Positions 16,003 to 26,200 of a DNA stretch of 64,000 bases are shown here, piece after piece. Source of the stretch: Prevotella sp. (GTDB lineage: Bacteria > Bacteroidota > Bacteroidia > Bacteroidales > Bacteroidaceae); assembly GCA_015060485.1 (NCBI GenBank), contig SUYI01000008.1:42924-106923 (forward strand), written 5' to 3'. The first letter of the stretch is position 1. Each line of letters opens with the position of its first letter. The notes beneath the pieces were generated by a model. That model saw only the letters and a list, made by a program, of their open reading frames with translations, ran no database searches and had not been told where the DNA came from. A program made the translations under genes and the position numbers.

Positions 16003-18474
16003 ATGAAACGTATTTTTTTACTATTCACGGTGGCCGCACAGGCAACTTTCGGATGGAGTGCCGACGAGGCAAAAGGACTGATTATTAACGAACTGATGCA
16101 GTCGAATGTGGAGAACATTATGGACGACATCAAGGAATTTCCCGACTCGTGGGTGGAGCTGTATAACCCCACGGACGAGACCATCAACCTGAAGGACTAC
16201 AAAATCAGCAACAAAAACAAGGAAAAGAATGCTTGGCAGTTGCCCGACAAGACTGTGGAGCCGAAGAAATATGTCGTCATCTACTGCGACAAGGAAGGCA
16301 AAGAGGACAACCGCCTGCACGCCGATTTCCGTCTGGAGTCGGGCAAGGGTTGCCAGGTATATCTGTTTAAGGGCAAGGAGGTGGCCGACAGTCTGCCCGA
16401 GGCCCTGAAGAAGATGCCTGCACCGGACGTGGCCTACGGCCGTGTGACCGACGGCGCCGACAAATGGGGCTACCAGCTGACCCCGACAGCCGGCAAGGCC
16501 AACTGCGGCAAGACGACGAAGAACATACTGGGTGCACCGGTGTTCAGTGAGAAGGGTCGCGTGACGTCGGGCAATGGTACCATCACGCTGACGCTGACGC
16601 TGCCGGAGGGTGCCCCCGAGGGAGCATACATCGTCTATACCACCAACGGTAGCGAGCCCACCGCCGACGGCAAGAAATACGATAAGGCCCTCAGCATCAG
16701 CAAGACAACGGTGGTGCGCGCCAAGGTGTTCTGCGACGGCTGGCTGTCGCCGGTAAGCACTGCCCAGTCGTACATCTTCCACCCGCGGAAGATGACGCTG
16801 CCCATCTTCTCGGTACAAACCAACGACAAGTATATGAACGACAAGTCGATTGGTCTGTTCCCCAACAACAACAGCAAGGAGGACAAGAAGACCCACGACT
16901 GGCGCCGCCCCGTGAACATCGAGATGTTTGACGCCGAGGGTGCCGAAAGCGTTATCAACCAGCTGGGCGAGACGCGCATTCAAGGTGGTGCATCGCGTGC
17001 GAATGCGCTGAAGTCGATGGTATTCTACGCCAACAAGCGTTTCGACCCGGACCACAAGCGTTTCCAGTATGAGTTCTTCCCCGACCAGAAGCCCGGCGTC
17101 ACAGAATTCAAGTCGTTCTCGCTGCGCGACGGCGGTAACGACTTCGGCGACCTGTACTTCCGCGACCTGATCATCCAGCGCACCATGGCGGGCCATGTGG
17201 ACCTGGACTGGCAGGCCGGACATTCGGCCGTGCTTTACATCAACGGCGAGTATATGGGTATGCTGAACATCCGCGAGCGTTCGAACGAGGACAACATCTA
17301 CAGCAACTACGGCGGTCTGGAGGATATCGACATGGTGGAAATCGGCCACGAGCAGATTAACGGTGTCGATCAGTTTATTGAGGAGCAGAAGGAAGGCGAC
17401 GACAAATTCTATAACGCCTTCAAGGCTTTCTACAGCGAAAAGGGCCACACGCTGGCAGAATACGAGCAGTGGATGGACGTCAGCGAATATCTGAACATGA
17501 TGGTGATGAACCTGTTCTACGGCAACATCGACTTCCCAGGCAACAACTGCGTATTCTGGCGTCCGAACGACGACGACACGAAATCGGGACTGCCCAAGAC
17601 ATGGCGATTCATTGTGAAAGATACCGACTTCGGACTAGGACTCTACGACCGCAGGCCCGACTACAACACCATCGACCTGCTGTATCATCCCGAGAAACAT
17701 CAGGGCGACGCCTGGGCATTCAGTGAGCCTGCCACCCGACTGGTGAAGAACATGCTGGAGGATCCGGACATCCTGAAGATGTTTATCGACAAGTGCTGCA
17801 TCTTCATGGGTGACTTTATGAACGAGCGAGGCACGGGCGAGATGATCGACCTGATTAAGGCCGAGGCTATGGAGGAATTCGTTGCCCACCGCGACAAGTA
17901 CAATGCCGGCGGATGGTGGGGCAAACCCGACAACCGCAAGGAAATTGAAGAAAAATTCGAGAAGGCCAAGAACTGGCTGGGCGGATTAACCGTGAGTGAC
18001 TGGTGGGGCGGTACGACAACTTACGAGCCACGCGCCGACTACTTCTACAAATACATCGGCAGCCAGTGGAAGCTGGGCAACCCCGTGGCCCTGAACATCA
18101 ACAAGGACAAGCAGGACGTGGAAATCACGGTGAACGGCATCAAGCTGTCGGACGGCACCTTCAGCGGTAAGTTCTTTGCCAACCGCCAGCTGACCATCAG
18201 CGCTACGGCTCCCGAAGGCCAGGAGGTGAAGGGCTGGAAGCTGAGCGGTGCCAAGAGCGAAGAGGTGAAGGGCAGCGAACTGACCCTCGACATGACGTCG
18301 AGCGCACTGACCATTGAGCCCGTCGTCGGTTTCACCACCGGCATCGAAATCATTCAACACTCCACACTCCACACTCAACACTCCACCATCTACGACCTGA
18401 TGGGCAACCAGGTGACGACGCCCCAGGCCGGCAGAATATACATTCAGAACGGAAAGAAACTGATTTGGCGCTAA
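16003..18474 (+). CDS. Secreted CotH-kinase family protein with lamin-tail domain (copy 1)
   Basis: This is an 823-residue exported protein. Domains in order are: a signal peptide (1-19); a lamin-tail domain (about 25-140, IINELMQSN...DSWVELYNPTD); a chitobiase/beta-hexosaminidase C-terminal-like domain (about 195-255, YTTNGSEPTADGKKYDKA); and a CotH domain (about 265-610, with LNIRERSNEDNIY and FIVKDTDFGLGLY). A beta-sandwich region and a short terminal segment YDLMGNQVTTPQAGRIYIQNGKK follow, resembling Bacteroidales C-terminal sorting-type ends. CotH proteins are atypical protein kinases in spore formers; in Bacteroidota their substrates are unknown. A heptad array lies just before the terminal segment. 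Confidence 0.85.
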   Translation: MKRIFLLFTVAAQATFGWSADEAKGLIINELMQSNVENIMDDIKEFPDSWVELYNPTDETINLKDYKISNKNKEKNAWQLPDKTVEPKKYVVIYCDKEGKEDNRLHADFRLESGKGCQVYLFKGKEVADSLPEALKKMPAPDVAYGRVTDGADKWGYQLTPTAGKANCGKTTKNILGAPVFSEKGRVTSGNGTITLTLTLPEGAPEGAYIVYTTNGSEPTADGKKYDKALSISKTTVVRAKVFCDGWLSPVSTAQSYIFHPRKMTLPIFSVQTNDKYMNDKSIGLFPNNNSKEDKKTHDWRRPVNIEMFDAEGAESVINQLGETRIQGGASRANALKSMVFYANKRFDPDHKRFQYEFFPDQKPGVTEFKSFSLRDGGNDFGDLYFRDLIIQRTMAGHVDLDWQAGHSAVLYINGEYMGMLNIRERSNEDNIYSNYGGLEDIDMVEIGHEQINGVDQFIEEQKEGDDKFYNAFKAFYSEKGHTLAEYEQWMDVSEYLNMMVMNLFYGNIDFPGNNCVFWRPNDDDTKSGLPKTWRFIVKDTDFGLGLYDRRPDYNTIDLLYHPEKHQGDAWAFSEPATRLVKNMLEDPDILKMFIDKCCIFMGDFMNERGTGEMIDLIKAEAMEEFVAHRDKYNAGGWWGKPDNRKEIEEKFEKAKNWLGGLTVSDWWGGTTTYEPRADYFYKYIGSQWKLGNPVALNINKDKQDVEITVNGIKLSDGTFSGKFFANRQLTISATAPEGQEVKGWKLSGAKSEEVKGSELTLDMTSSALTIEPVVGFTTGIEIIQHSTLHTQHSTIYDLMGNQVTTPQAGRIYIQNGKKLIWR
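18354..18387 (+). repeat. Heptad array in CotH copy 1
   Basis: Four units of TCMACAC plus TCCACC, 34 bp with a 7-bp period, in frame. They encode a Ser/Thr/His/Gln linker between the last domain and the C-terminal segment. Confidence 0.9.
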
Positions 18475-18480
18475 AGACGT

Positions 18481-20820
18481 ATGAAACCACTCGTATTACT
18501 CCTCACCGGAATGCTGGGCGCAGCAGCTGCGACGCATGCTGCCGACGAACAGACGACGCTTGTGATTAACGAGCTGATGCAGTCGAACATTGACTGCACG
18601 ATGGACGATTTGAACGATTTCCCCGACTCGTGGGTGGAACTGTATAATCCGACATCGGCAAGCATGAATCTGGGCGAATACCGGATTGGGCTGAGTAATC
18701 GGGCGGACGAAGCGTGGAAACTGCCCTTCAAGACGGTGGAGGGCCAGCGCTACGTGGTGGTGTACTGCGACAAGGTGGGCGACGGCATGCACACCGACTT
18801 CCGCCTGGACTCGGGCAAGGGCAGCGTCTACCTGTTTAAAGGCACCGAGGTGGTCGACGAGATTAGTGTCAAGAAGCAGCCTGCACCGAATATTGCCTAC
18901 GGTCGCCAAACCGACGGCAGCAGCGAGATGGGCTACCAGCTGGTACCGACACCGGGGGTGAAGAACTACGGCACACTCAGCCTGGGCGTTCTCGGCGAAC
19001 CGATGTTCAGCCAGAAAGGCCTGGTAGTCACCGACGACCAGCCCATGGAGCTGACGCTAAGCGTGCCCGAGGGGTCGCCCGAGGGTACCACCATCCGCTA
19101 TACCGTCAACGGCAGTGAGCCCACCGCCAGCAGCATACTGTATACGAAGCCCATCGACATCCCCTCGACACGGATTGTGCGGGCGAAGCTGTTTTGCAAC
19201 GGTTACGTGTCGCCGCGCTCGACCTGTCATTCGTACATCTTCTTCCCCACGACGCGCGAGCTGACACTGCCCGTCATCTCGATTATGACGGACAACCGCT
19301 ATCTGAACGACCAGAAAATTGGCATCTACGTAGACGGTACTTACAGTTCGAAGCAGAAGAACTACGAATACGACTGGCGCCGCCCGATGAATATCGAGTT
19401 GTTTGAGCAAGGCGGAAAGAAGAGCGTCATCAACCAGCTGGGCGAGATGCGCATTGCCGGCGGTGCGACGCGTAACTCGAAAATGAAGTCGCTGATTATC
19501 TATGCCAACAAGCGGTTTGGCACGAAGCGCCTGAACTACGAGTTTTTCCCCGACCAGAAACCCGGGCTGAAGGACTTCAAGAGCATCATGCTGCGCAATG
19601 CCGGTAACGACTTTGACTACCTGTACATGCGCGACGCCATCATTCAGCGCACAATGGCACAACACGTCGACTTAGACTGGCAGGCTTGGCGTCCCGCCAT
19701 CATATACATCAACGGGCAGTATAAGGGCATGCTGAACATCCGCGAGCGTTCGAACGAAGACAATATCTACACCAACTACGACGGCTTGGAGGATATCGAC
19801 ATGTTTGAGAACGGCGAACTGAAGGAAGGCACGTGGGACCGATACATCGCCTTCAAGGCTTTCTACAACAATCACGGCCACACGCTGGCAGAATATGCCG
19901 AATGGATGGACTGGAAGGAGTACATCAATCTGATGATTGAGAATCTGTACTACTGCAACCTGGACTTCCCGGGCAACAACAACGTCATCTGGCGTCCCAG
20001 AACGGAGGAAGGCAAGTGGCGCTGGATTACCAAGGACACCGACTTCGGACTGGGCCTGTATGGGTGCAGCGCGGATTATAACACCATCAAATGGATCTAT
20101 AATCCGAACTATGACCCCAACCGCGCATGGGCTAACAAATCCGAGGACACTCGGCTGTTCCGCCGACTGATGGAGGATGCCGATTTCAGCCGTGAATTCA
20201 TCGACCGTGCCGCCATCTACATGGGCGACTTCCTGAACGAGAAGGGTACACGTGCCGTGTGGGACCCCATGTACGACATGATCAAGACGGAATATCCTCA
20301 CCACCGCAAGCTCATCAACGAGTGGTGGCCCAACTACAGCGAGGAGCTGAACAATGCGCGCAGCTGGATCAAGCAGCGTACGACGGTATTCTATAAACAC
20401 CTGGCCGACTACTACACGCTGGGAAAACCCACCGTGCTGAACATCAACAGCACAGGGGACGCCACGGGCATCACGGTGAATGGTGTCGACTTAACACAGC
20501 CTACGTTCAGCGGCAAGTTCTTTGCCAACAGGGCACTGACCATCAGCGGTCAGGCTCCGGAGGGTAAACGCATCAAGGGCTGGAAACTGACGGGAGCTTT
20601 GGACGAAGAGCGTGACGGCAGCGTGCTGACACTCGACATGCCGACGAGCGCGCTGACCATCAACCCGCTGTTGGAAGACGCCACCGGCATTGAAACCATT
20701 CAACACTCAACACTCCACACTCCACACTCCACCATCTACGATCTTCAAGGCCGCAAGGTGACGACACCGCAAGCGGGCAGAATATACCTCCGGAACGGAA
20801 AGAAAATTACCTGGCAATAA
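18481..20820 (+). CDS. Secreted CotH-kinase family protein with lamin-tail domain (copy 2)
   Basis: This 779-residue paralogue starts 6 bases after copy 1 and has the same architecture. It has a signal peptide (1-20), lamin-tail domain, chitobiase-like domain (RYTVNGSEPTASS), a CotH domain (LNIRERSNEDNIYTNYDGLEDIDMF, WRWITKDTDFGLGLY), and a closing segment YDLQGRKVTTPQAGRIYLRNGKK. Long identical stretches shared with copy 1, including the linker array, show a tandem duplication that has since diverged. It lacks the roughly 25-residue insertion that copy 1 has after the DIDMVE region. Its stop codon sits in the loop of a perfect terminator hairpin. Confidence 0.85.
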   Translation: MKPLVLLLTGMLGAAAATHAADEQTTLVINELMQSNIDCTMDDLNDFPDSWVELYNPTSASMNLGEYRIGLSNRADEAWKLPFKTVEGQRYVVVYCDKVGDGMHTDFRLDSGKGSVYLFKGTEVVDEISVKKQPAPNIAYGRQTDGSSEMGYQLVPTPGVKNYGTLSLGVLGEPMFSQKGLVVTDDQPMELTLSVPEGSPEGTTIRYTVNGSEPTASSILYTKPIDIPSTRIVRAKLFCNGYVSPRSTCHSYIFFPTTRELTLPVISIMTDNRYLNDQKIGIYVDGTYSSKQKNYEYDWRRPMNIELFEQGGKKSVINQLGEMRIAGGATRNSKMKSLIIYANKRFGTKRLNYEFFPDQKPGLKDFKSIMLRNAGNDFDYLYMRDAIIQRTMAQHVDLDWQAWRPAIIYINGQYKGMLNIRERSNEDNIYTNYDGLEDIDMFENGELKEGTWDRYIAFKAFYNNHGHTLAEYAEWMDWKEYINLMIENLYYCNLDFPGNNNVIWRPRTEEGKWRWITKDTDFGLGLYGCSADYNTIKWIYNPNYDPNRAWANKSEDTRLFRRLMEDADFSREFIDRAAIYMGDFLNEKGTRAVWDPMYDMIKTEYPHHRKLINEWWPNYSEELNNARSWIKQRTTVFYKHLADYYTLGKPTVLNINSTGDATGITVNGVDLTQPTFSGKFFANRALTISGQAPEGKRIKGWKLTGALDEERDGSVLTLDMPTSALTINPLLEDATGIETIQHSTLHTPHSTIYDLQGRKVTTPQAGRIYLRNGKKITWQ
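20700..20733 (+). repeat. Heptad array in CotH copy 2
   Basis: Four TCMACAC units plus TCCACC, again exactly 34 bp and at the equivalent position to the copy-1 array. The order of the two unit variants differs between the copies. Confidence 0.9.
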
Positions 20821-20834
20821 AGCCAGGTAATTTT
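20803..20834 (+). terminator. Bidirectional terminator enclosing the CotH stop codon
   Basis: A perfect 13-bp inverted repeat, AAAATTACCTGGC (20803-20815) and GCCAGGTAATTTT (20822-20834), flanks a 6-base loop containing the TAA stop. T runs on both strands suit transcripts from both sides (CotH forward, rfbC reverse). A third copy of the right arm at 20862-20876 runs into the rfbC stop and offers an alternative pairing. Confidence 0.85.
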
Positions 20835-20874
20835 AGACCGTATCTTTTTGGGCAATAATTTGCCAGGTAATTTT

Positions 20875-21447
20875 TTATTTATACAAGTCGACGTGAATGT
20901 CGAAAGGACTCTCGAAGTCACGCAGCAGTGCGTGGCGCGTGTCCTTGTCGGACAGGATAGCCCTGTCGGTGGGTATGCGCCAGTCGATACCTAACGAGTC
21001 GTCGAGAATGCTGATGCCGTCGTCGGCTTCGGGATGGTAGAACTCATCGCATTTGTATTGGAACACAGCCGTCTCGGAGAGTACGGCAAAGCCATGGGCA
21101 AAGCCCTTCGAGATAAAGAACTGGCGATGGTTGTCCTCGGTGAGTTCGACAGCGACATGCTGTCCGAAGGTGGGACTGCCCTTGCGGATATCGACTGCCA
21201 CATCGAGCACGGCACCCCTGACGCAGCGCACCAGCTTGCTTTGGGTGAAGGGCGGACGCTGGAAATGCAGTCCGCGCATGACGCCATAGCTGGACATGCT
21301 TTCGTTGTCTTGTACGAAGGTGATGGGGCGTACCTTCTCGTCGAACTCCCGTTGTGAGAAGGATTCGAAGAAATAGCCCCTTGAGTCGGAGAAGATGCGT
21401 GGTTCGATGATCAGCACGCCGTCGATAGCTGTTGGAATAATGTTCAT
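20875..21447 (-). CDS. rfbC: dTDP-4-dehydrorhamnose 3,5-epimerase
   Basis: This 190-residue cupin-fold enzyme converts dTDP-4-keto-6-deoxyglucose to dTDP-4-keto-rhamnose on the route to dTDP-rhamnose. The family motifs are clear: RGYFFESF (24-30), FVQDNESMSSYGVMRGLHFQ with the catalytic His61, VAVDIRKGSPTFGQ, and FQYKCDEFYHPE with the catalytic Tyr131. The length is normal. RfbA, B and D are not in the window, so it is separated from its pathway and sits at the end of a sensor/GH31 operon, 12 bases after the histidine kinase gene. It may supply rhamnose for the polysaccharide locus about 7 kb away. Confidence 0.95.
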   Translation of the reverse strand: MNIIPTAIDGVLIIEPRIFSDSRGYFFESFSQREFDEKVRPITFVQDNESMSSYGVMRGLHFQRPPFTQSKLVRCVRGAVLDVAVDIRKGSPTFGQHVAVELTEDNHRQFFISKGFAHGFAVLSETAVFQYKCDEFYHPEADDGISILDDSLGIDWRIPTDRAILSDKDTRHALLRDFESPFDIHVDLYK

Positions 21448-21459
21448 TGCTGTTGGATT

Positions 21460-23217
21460 CTAATTGAGTTGGAGCCTGACCTTGAAACGGCAGCCAGGTC
21501 CTGCGTATGAGGTATCGAGTGTGACGTCGCCCCCCATGCGGCGCGCCATGGTACGACTGAAGGTGAGTCCCAGTCCCAGTCCCTCCTTGAAGGGGTCGAG
21601 CTTGACGAAGCGCTCGAAGACGCGCTCAGCGTCTTTGGCGGGAATGCCCTCACCATTGTCCTCGATATCTATTTCCAGAAATTGTTCGGTTTTTGCTACC
21701 CGCACGATGACATGTCCGTCCTGCGGGGGCAGGTTCTTGTAAGCGTTGTCGAGCAGCGGATTGAGAATGCGCTGCATGAACAGTTCGTGCGACGGGAACG
21801 AGAAATCGTCGTCCACGCCACTCTCGAACGACAGCAGTTCCTTCGGACGCAGGCGGTCCTTACAGAAGCTGTCGATGACGTGCGTCAGCAGTTCATTGCA
21901 ACGGAACGGCTGCAACTCGATGGCCGTATCGTAGGAATCGCCACGGGCTATCTCGAGCACCTCGTTAATCATGGTGGTAATGATGCGCGTATTGTGCATC
22001 ATGGTTTCCGAGATGTGGCGACGCTCGTCGTCGGTGATATCGTTGCTGGGGTCCGCCAGGACCTGCGCAAAACCGCTGATGATGTTCAGGGGCGTGCGTA
22101 CTTCGTGGCTGACATTCTGGATGAATTCCGCCTTCATCTTATCGGCCTCGAGCACCCGGTTATAGGCTATCTCCATCTGCCGCCAATGACGACGTCGGCT
22201 CTGCACGATGTAAACCAGCGCGGCAATGAGCAGCAACAGCAGGCTGATGACGATGACCATGCTATAGAACATGACGCGGCTCTGCTGGCGGCGCACCTCA
22301 TACATCTCCAGCTCGTTTTGGATGCCCTGCATCGAACTCGACAGGAGGATGCTGTTTACGGAATCGGTCTCTGCTGTTCCTTTCTTCAACGCTTCGAAAG
22401 CCTCCTGCCAACGCCCAGCCTGCGAATAGATCTCTGCCTGCGTCTCGAATGGATCATCTGTTATTTCTGCAGCCATCCGTACAGCCTCATCGGTTTGTCC
22501 GTTATAGGCCAGCCACCTGATTTCCAACTGCCGTCCATGTACCGACGAAAGGCCCTTGGCGGCGCCCTCCTTGTAGGCCTTGTAGCCCTCGACGAAACGC
22601 TCCATGTCACCTAATTTATAATAGGCCAGCGTGCGGCGTGCCTCGATATCGAACACGCGCGTTGGCGAGGTGGCATGGGCTATCTCCAGTGCCTTGTCGA
22701 TGAGTTTCAGCGCCTCCTGGGGATTTTCATCGATGACGATGTTCACCAGATTCAAGTAAATGGGCGGAATACTCTCGGTATAGCCCTCCTTCTCCATGCG
22801 GTGGATGACGTCCCAGAAGCACTGCTTGGCCAAATCCTTGTTGCCGGTATAATTGTAGACATGACCCATCATGTTGACGGCCATATACATCTCCTTGTCG
22901 AGTTTCTTTTCGGTCAGCTCCTTCGACAATTGCTGAGCCAGTTTGTACGACCCGAAGATGTTCATTCGGTTCAGTTCGAAGACAATCTCGTTACACCGTT
23001 GCGTATAGTACGCATGCTGGTCGTTCTGTACCAACAGATAGTCCTGCAATTGGCGGACGGCAGCATAGAATCGGGCGCTGTCGCCATCGTTGAAGGCGTG
23101 ATGCACGGAGTCGAACAACGTCAGATACTCCGGCGACTCCTTATAGTCAGCAGCTTGTGCCGGCGTAGCCAAGAGCAACGCCAGCATCAGGGCTGACAGG
23201 ATGGTTTTGATGTTCAT
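21460..23217 (-). CDS. TPR-containing membrane sensor histidine kinase (orphan)
   Basis: This is a 585-residue protein: a signal peptide (1-22), a periplasmic helical region of TPR-like repeats (about 30-310), a transmembrane helix (about 318-340), and a cytoplasmic kinase. The H-box is NVSHEVRTPLNIISGF (His near 370), followed by the N-box LLDNAYKNL, DNGEGIP and GLGLGLTFSRTMARRMGG, so phosphorelay residues look intact. No response regulator is encoded next to it. It starts 3 bases after the GH31 gene, so it shares the operon of the LacI fusion regulator. The ligand is unknown; TPR domains usually bind proteins or peptides. Confidence 0.9.
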   Translation of the reverse strand: MNIKTILSALMLALLLATPAQAADYKESPEYLTLFDSVHHAFNDGDSARFYAAVRQLQDYLLVQNDQHAYYTQRCNEIVFELNRMNIFGSYKLAQQLSKELTEKKLDKEMYMAVNMMGHVYNYTGNKDLAKQCFWDVIHRMEKEGYTESIPPIYLNLVNIVIDENPQEALKLIDKALEIAHATSPTRVFDIEARRTLAYYKLGDMERFVEGYKAYKEGAAKGLSSVHGRQLEIRWLAYNGQTDEAVRMAAEITDDPFETQAEIYSQAGRWQEAFEALKKGTAETDSVNSILLSSSMQGIQNELEMYEVRRQQSRVMFYSMVIVISLLLLLIAALVYIVQSRRRHWRQMEIAYNRVLEADKMKAEFIQNVSHEVRTPLNIISGFAQVLADPSNDITDDERRHISETMMHNTRIITTMINEVLEIARGDSYDTAIELQPFRCNELLTHVIDSFCKDRLRPKELLSFESGVDDDFSFPSHELFMQRILNPLLDNAYKNLPPQDGHVIVRVAKTEQFLEIDIEDNGEGIPAKDAERVFERFVKLDPFKEGLGLGLTFSRTMARRMGGDVTLDTSYAGPGCRFKVRLQLN

Positions 23218-23220
23218 GAA

Positions 23221-26200
23221 TTACAGTTTAACACTCACCTCTTTACCAGCGTACTGCACCATCGTACCCTCAGGATTGTCGAGGTTCAGCGGCTTAGCCT
23301 GGTCCTTCGTGATAAGCACCACATTGAAGCGGCGCTGCTTCAGCATGCCGGGGAAGTTGCCCTTGCGTGCCGAGAAAGTGACGGTACGGCTGTCATCGTC
23401 GTACGCGATGTCGATGGTGGCATATTTGCCCTTCTCGTAGTTGTAGTTCACACCTTCGTCCTCGTACAGTTGGAACTTACCATTCTGGCCGGCATAGACG
23501 TAGAGGTTGATGAGCTCGGCGGGTTTCTCGTCGCTCCACTGCATCTCGGGTCCGAAGGGGATGATGGCACCCTCGCGGACAAAGACGGGAATCTGCTCGT
23601 AAGGAGCCTCGACGATGAGGTTCTGACCACCCTCGACGTACTCGTTGGTATAGAGGTTATACCAGCCACAATCCACGGGGAAGTACACCGAGCGGTTGCG
23701 AGCCTTGTAGTAGCCCACGGGACAAGCCATCAGCGCCGGACCGAACATCCACTGATTGCCAATGTTCTCTACCTCCTTGTCGCCATTGAAATCCATGATG
23801 AGCGGACGCATCAGCGTGTAGTCCTTGAAGTGAGCCCAGCCTGCCATCGAATAGAGGTACGGCATGAGGCGATAGCGCAGCTTGTCGTAATAGACGAACG
23901 ACTTGTAGGCAGGATGATTGTCTGGAGCGATGTTCCAGATTTCGCGCAACGGCCACTGGCCATGTGAGCGGAACAGGGGGATAAAGGCTCCAAACTGGTT
24001 CCAGCGGGTCTGCAACTCACGCCACTCCTTCAGGTCCTCGTTCTCTACCCCACTATTGTCGAACAGCTGCTGAGCAGCCACATAGCGGTTCTCCACACAG
24101 AAACCGCCCTGGTCCATACCCCAGAAGGGAACACCCGAGATGGAATAGTTCAGACCTGCCGTCATCTGGGCGCGCATATCCTCCCAACGGGTTCCGATAT
24201 CGCCGCTCCACGTAGCCGTTGAGAAGCGCTGTTCGCCGGCAAATCCGCTACGCGTCAACAGGAACACACGCGGTTCGTCCTTCTTACCCTTCCAAACGGA
24301 ACGCTGGCCGTTGTAGATGGCATCGGCATTCACCGTCGAATAGGCATTGAAATATTCCGTAGAGGTTCCTAAGGCAGTAGGACCACTCAACGCCTTGCGA
24401 TACCACATCGGCGTGCAGTCGCGCACATTAGGCTCCGAGGCATCCATCCACCACGCGTCGACACCAGCGATGCCATCGTGGTTGTACTTGGTATACAGAT
24501 TCTCGTCCATCTGGCGCCAGAACATTTTGCGTGCTCCGGCATCGTAGGCATCATAGAAACCATTCTTATAGCCAGGACCCACCCAGTCGTGGATGTCGTC
24601 CGTCGGACTCTGGACATACATCCAGCCCTTGGCGTCGAGTTCCTTGTAGTTGTCGGTGTTGCAATAGAACTTCGGCCACACCGAAATCATGAAGCGTCCG
24701 TGCATCTGGTGCACCTTGTCGAGCATTTGCTGCGGATTCGGATAGCGCGACTCCTCAAACTGATGAGAACCCCACTGATCCTCGGGCCAGTAGTTCCAGT
24801 CCTGCACGATATTGTCGATAGGAATCTGGCGCTGGCGGAATTCAGCCAGTGTGCCCTCAATCTCGTCCTGCGTCTTATAGCGCTCGCGACTCTGCCAGAA
24901 GCCCAGCACCCACTTAGGATACAGGCTGGCCTTACCCGTCAGTGTGCGATAGCCGGAGATGACTTCGTCCAGGTTATCGCCAGCAATGAAGCAGTAATCC
25001 ATATCCTTGGCCATCTCGCTCCATACGCTCAGTTTGCCGCGCTCCTCGGCACTGCGGGGTTCCGACACACGCAGTCCGCAATAGGCCTCACCGCCGTCAG
25101 GACGCCACTCGATGCGCAACTGCACGCGCTTGCCCTTCTGCAACTCGGTGGCAAACTTATAGGTATTGGGGTTCCAAGCCGTGCGCCAACGCTCGGGCAC
25201 CACCTCCTTGCCGTCGATATACACCTTCACATAACCGGAATAGTAAAGCACAAACTGATACAACTGCATGTGTTTCTTACCCTTCTTTCCTTGGGCCTTG
25301 CAGCAGCATTCGGGCTCGATGAATCCCTCGTAGGTCACGTTGGCACCCATCAAGTTGAAGTCCTTCGGGAAATTCTTGATGCCGCCATTGTCGGTCTTCA
25401 GGGCAATAGCCGATTTCGCGGGCGTACCATATTCATAATATATACTATCCTCGTCACGCACGAGTTTCTTACCCTTGGCGTCGACGTAGGTTCCTGTCAG
25501 GTGTCCTTGCTTGCCATTTCTGTCGTAGAGTATGAAGGCGCGGTTCAGTTGCAGGTAGTCGTTCGGATTGCCAAAACGGCAGTAGCTGTACGAATCCCAC
25601 AGCAGTCCGTAGTTCTTGTTCGACAGCACAAACGGGATACTCACCTTGGTGTTATACTGAAACAGGTCCTCGTTCTTGCCCTTCATGTTGAACTCCTCGC
25701 TCTGGTGCTGTCCCAGACCGTAGAACGCCTCGTCGTCGGGCGAGTCGAACTTCATCTGCCACGACAGGCCGTGTTTCTGTTCCTCAGGCACCGTATAGCC
25801 GTTTCGCATACCCAGTTCACGCTCGGGTACCGTGAAGTCCCAGAACTTCTTGCCGTCATTCGACTCCTTCAGCAGTTCCCTTTCCTGCTCGTCATAAAAA
25901 GTAATTTGCCCAGAGCCGGTATTCACCTTGGCCATCACCTTGGCAGCCTTCACCCAAACCTCATCGGTATTGTCCAGGGAATAGACGTCGAACTTCGGCT
26001 TCTGTGTCTGCGCCACAATCATCAGGCTCTGCTTCTCGGGCAGCTGGGCCTTCGACGTTGCCTGCACACGGATAATGCGGTCGTTCACTACTTGCAGGCG
26101 TACCAGCTGGGCTCCGCCTGCCTTTGTTTCTTTCACGGGAATCGTGACATACTGTCCGTCGACGGTGTAGTCCGCAGCCAACATCGCTGTTGCTGCAAAC

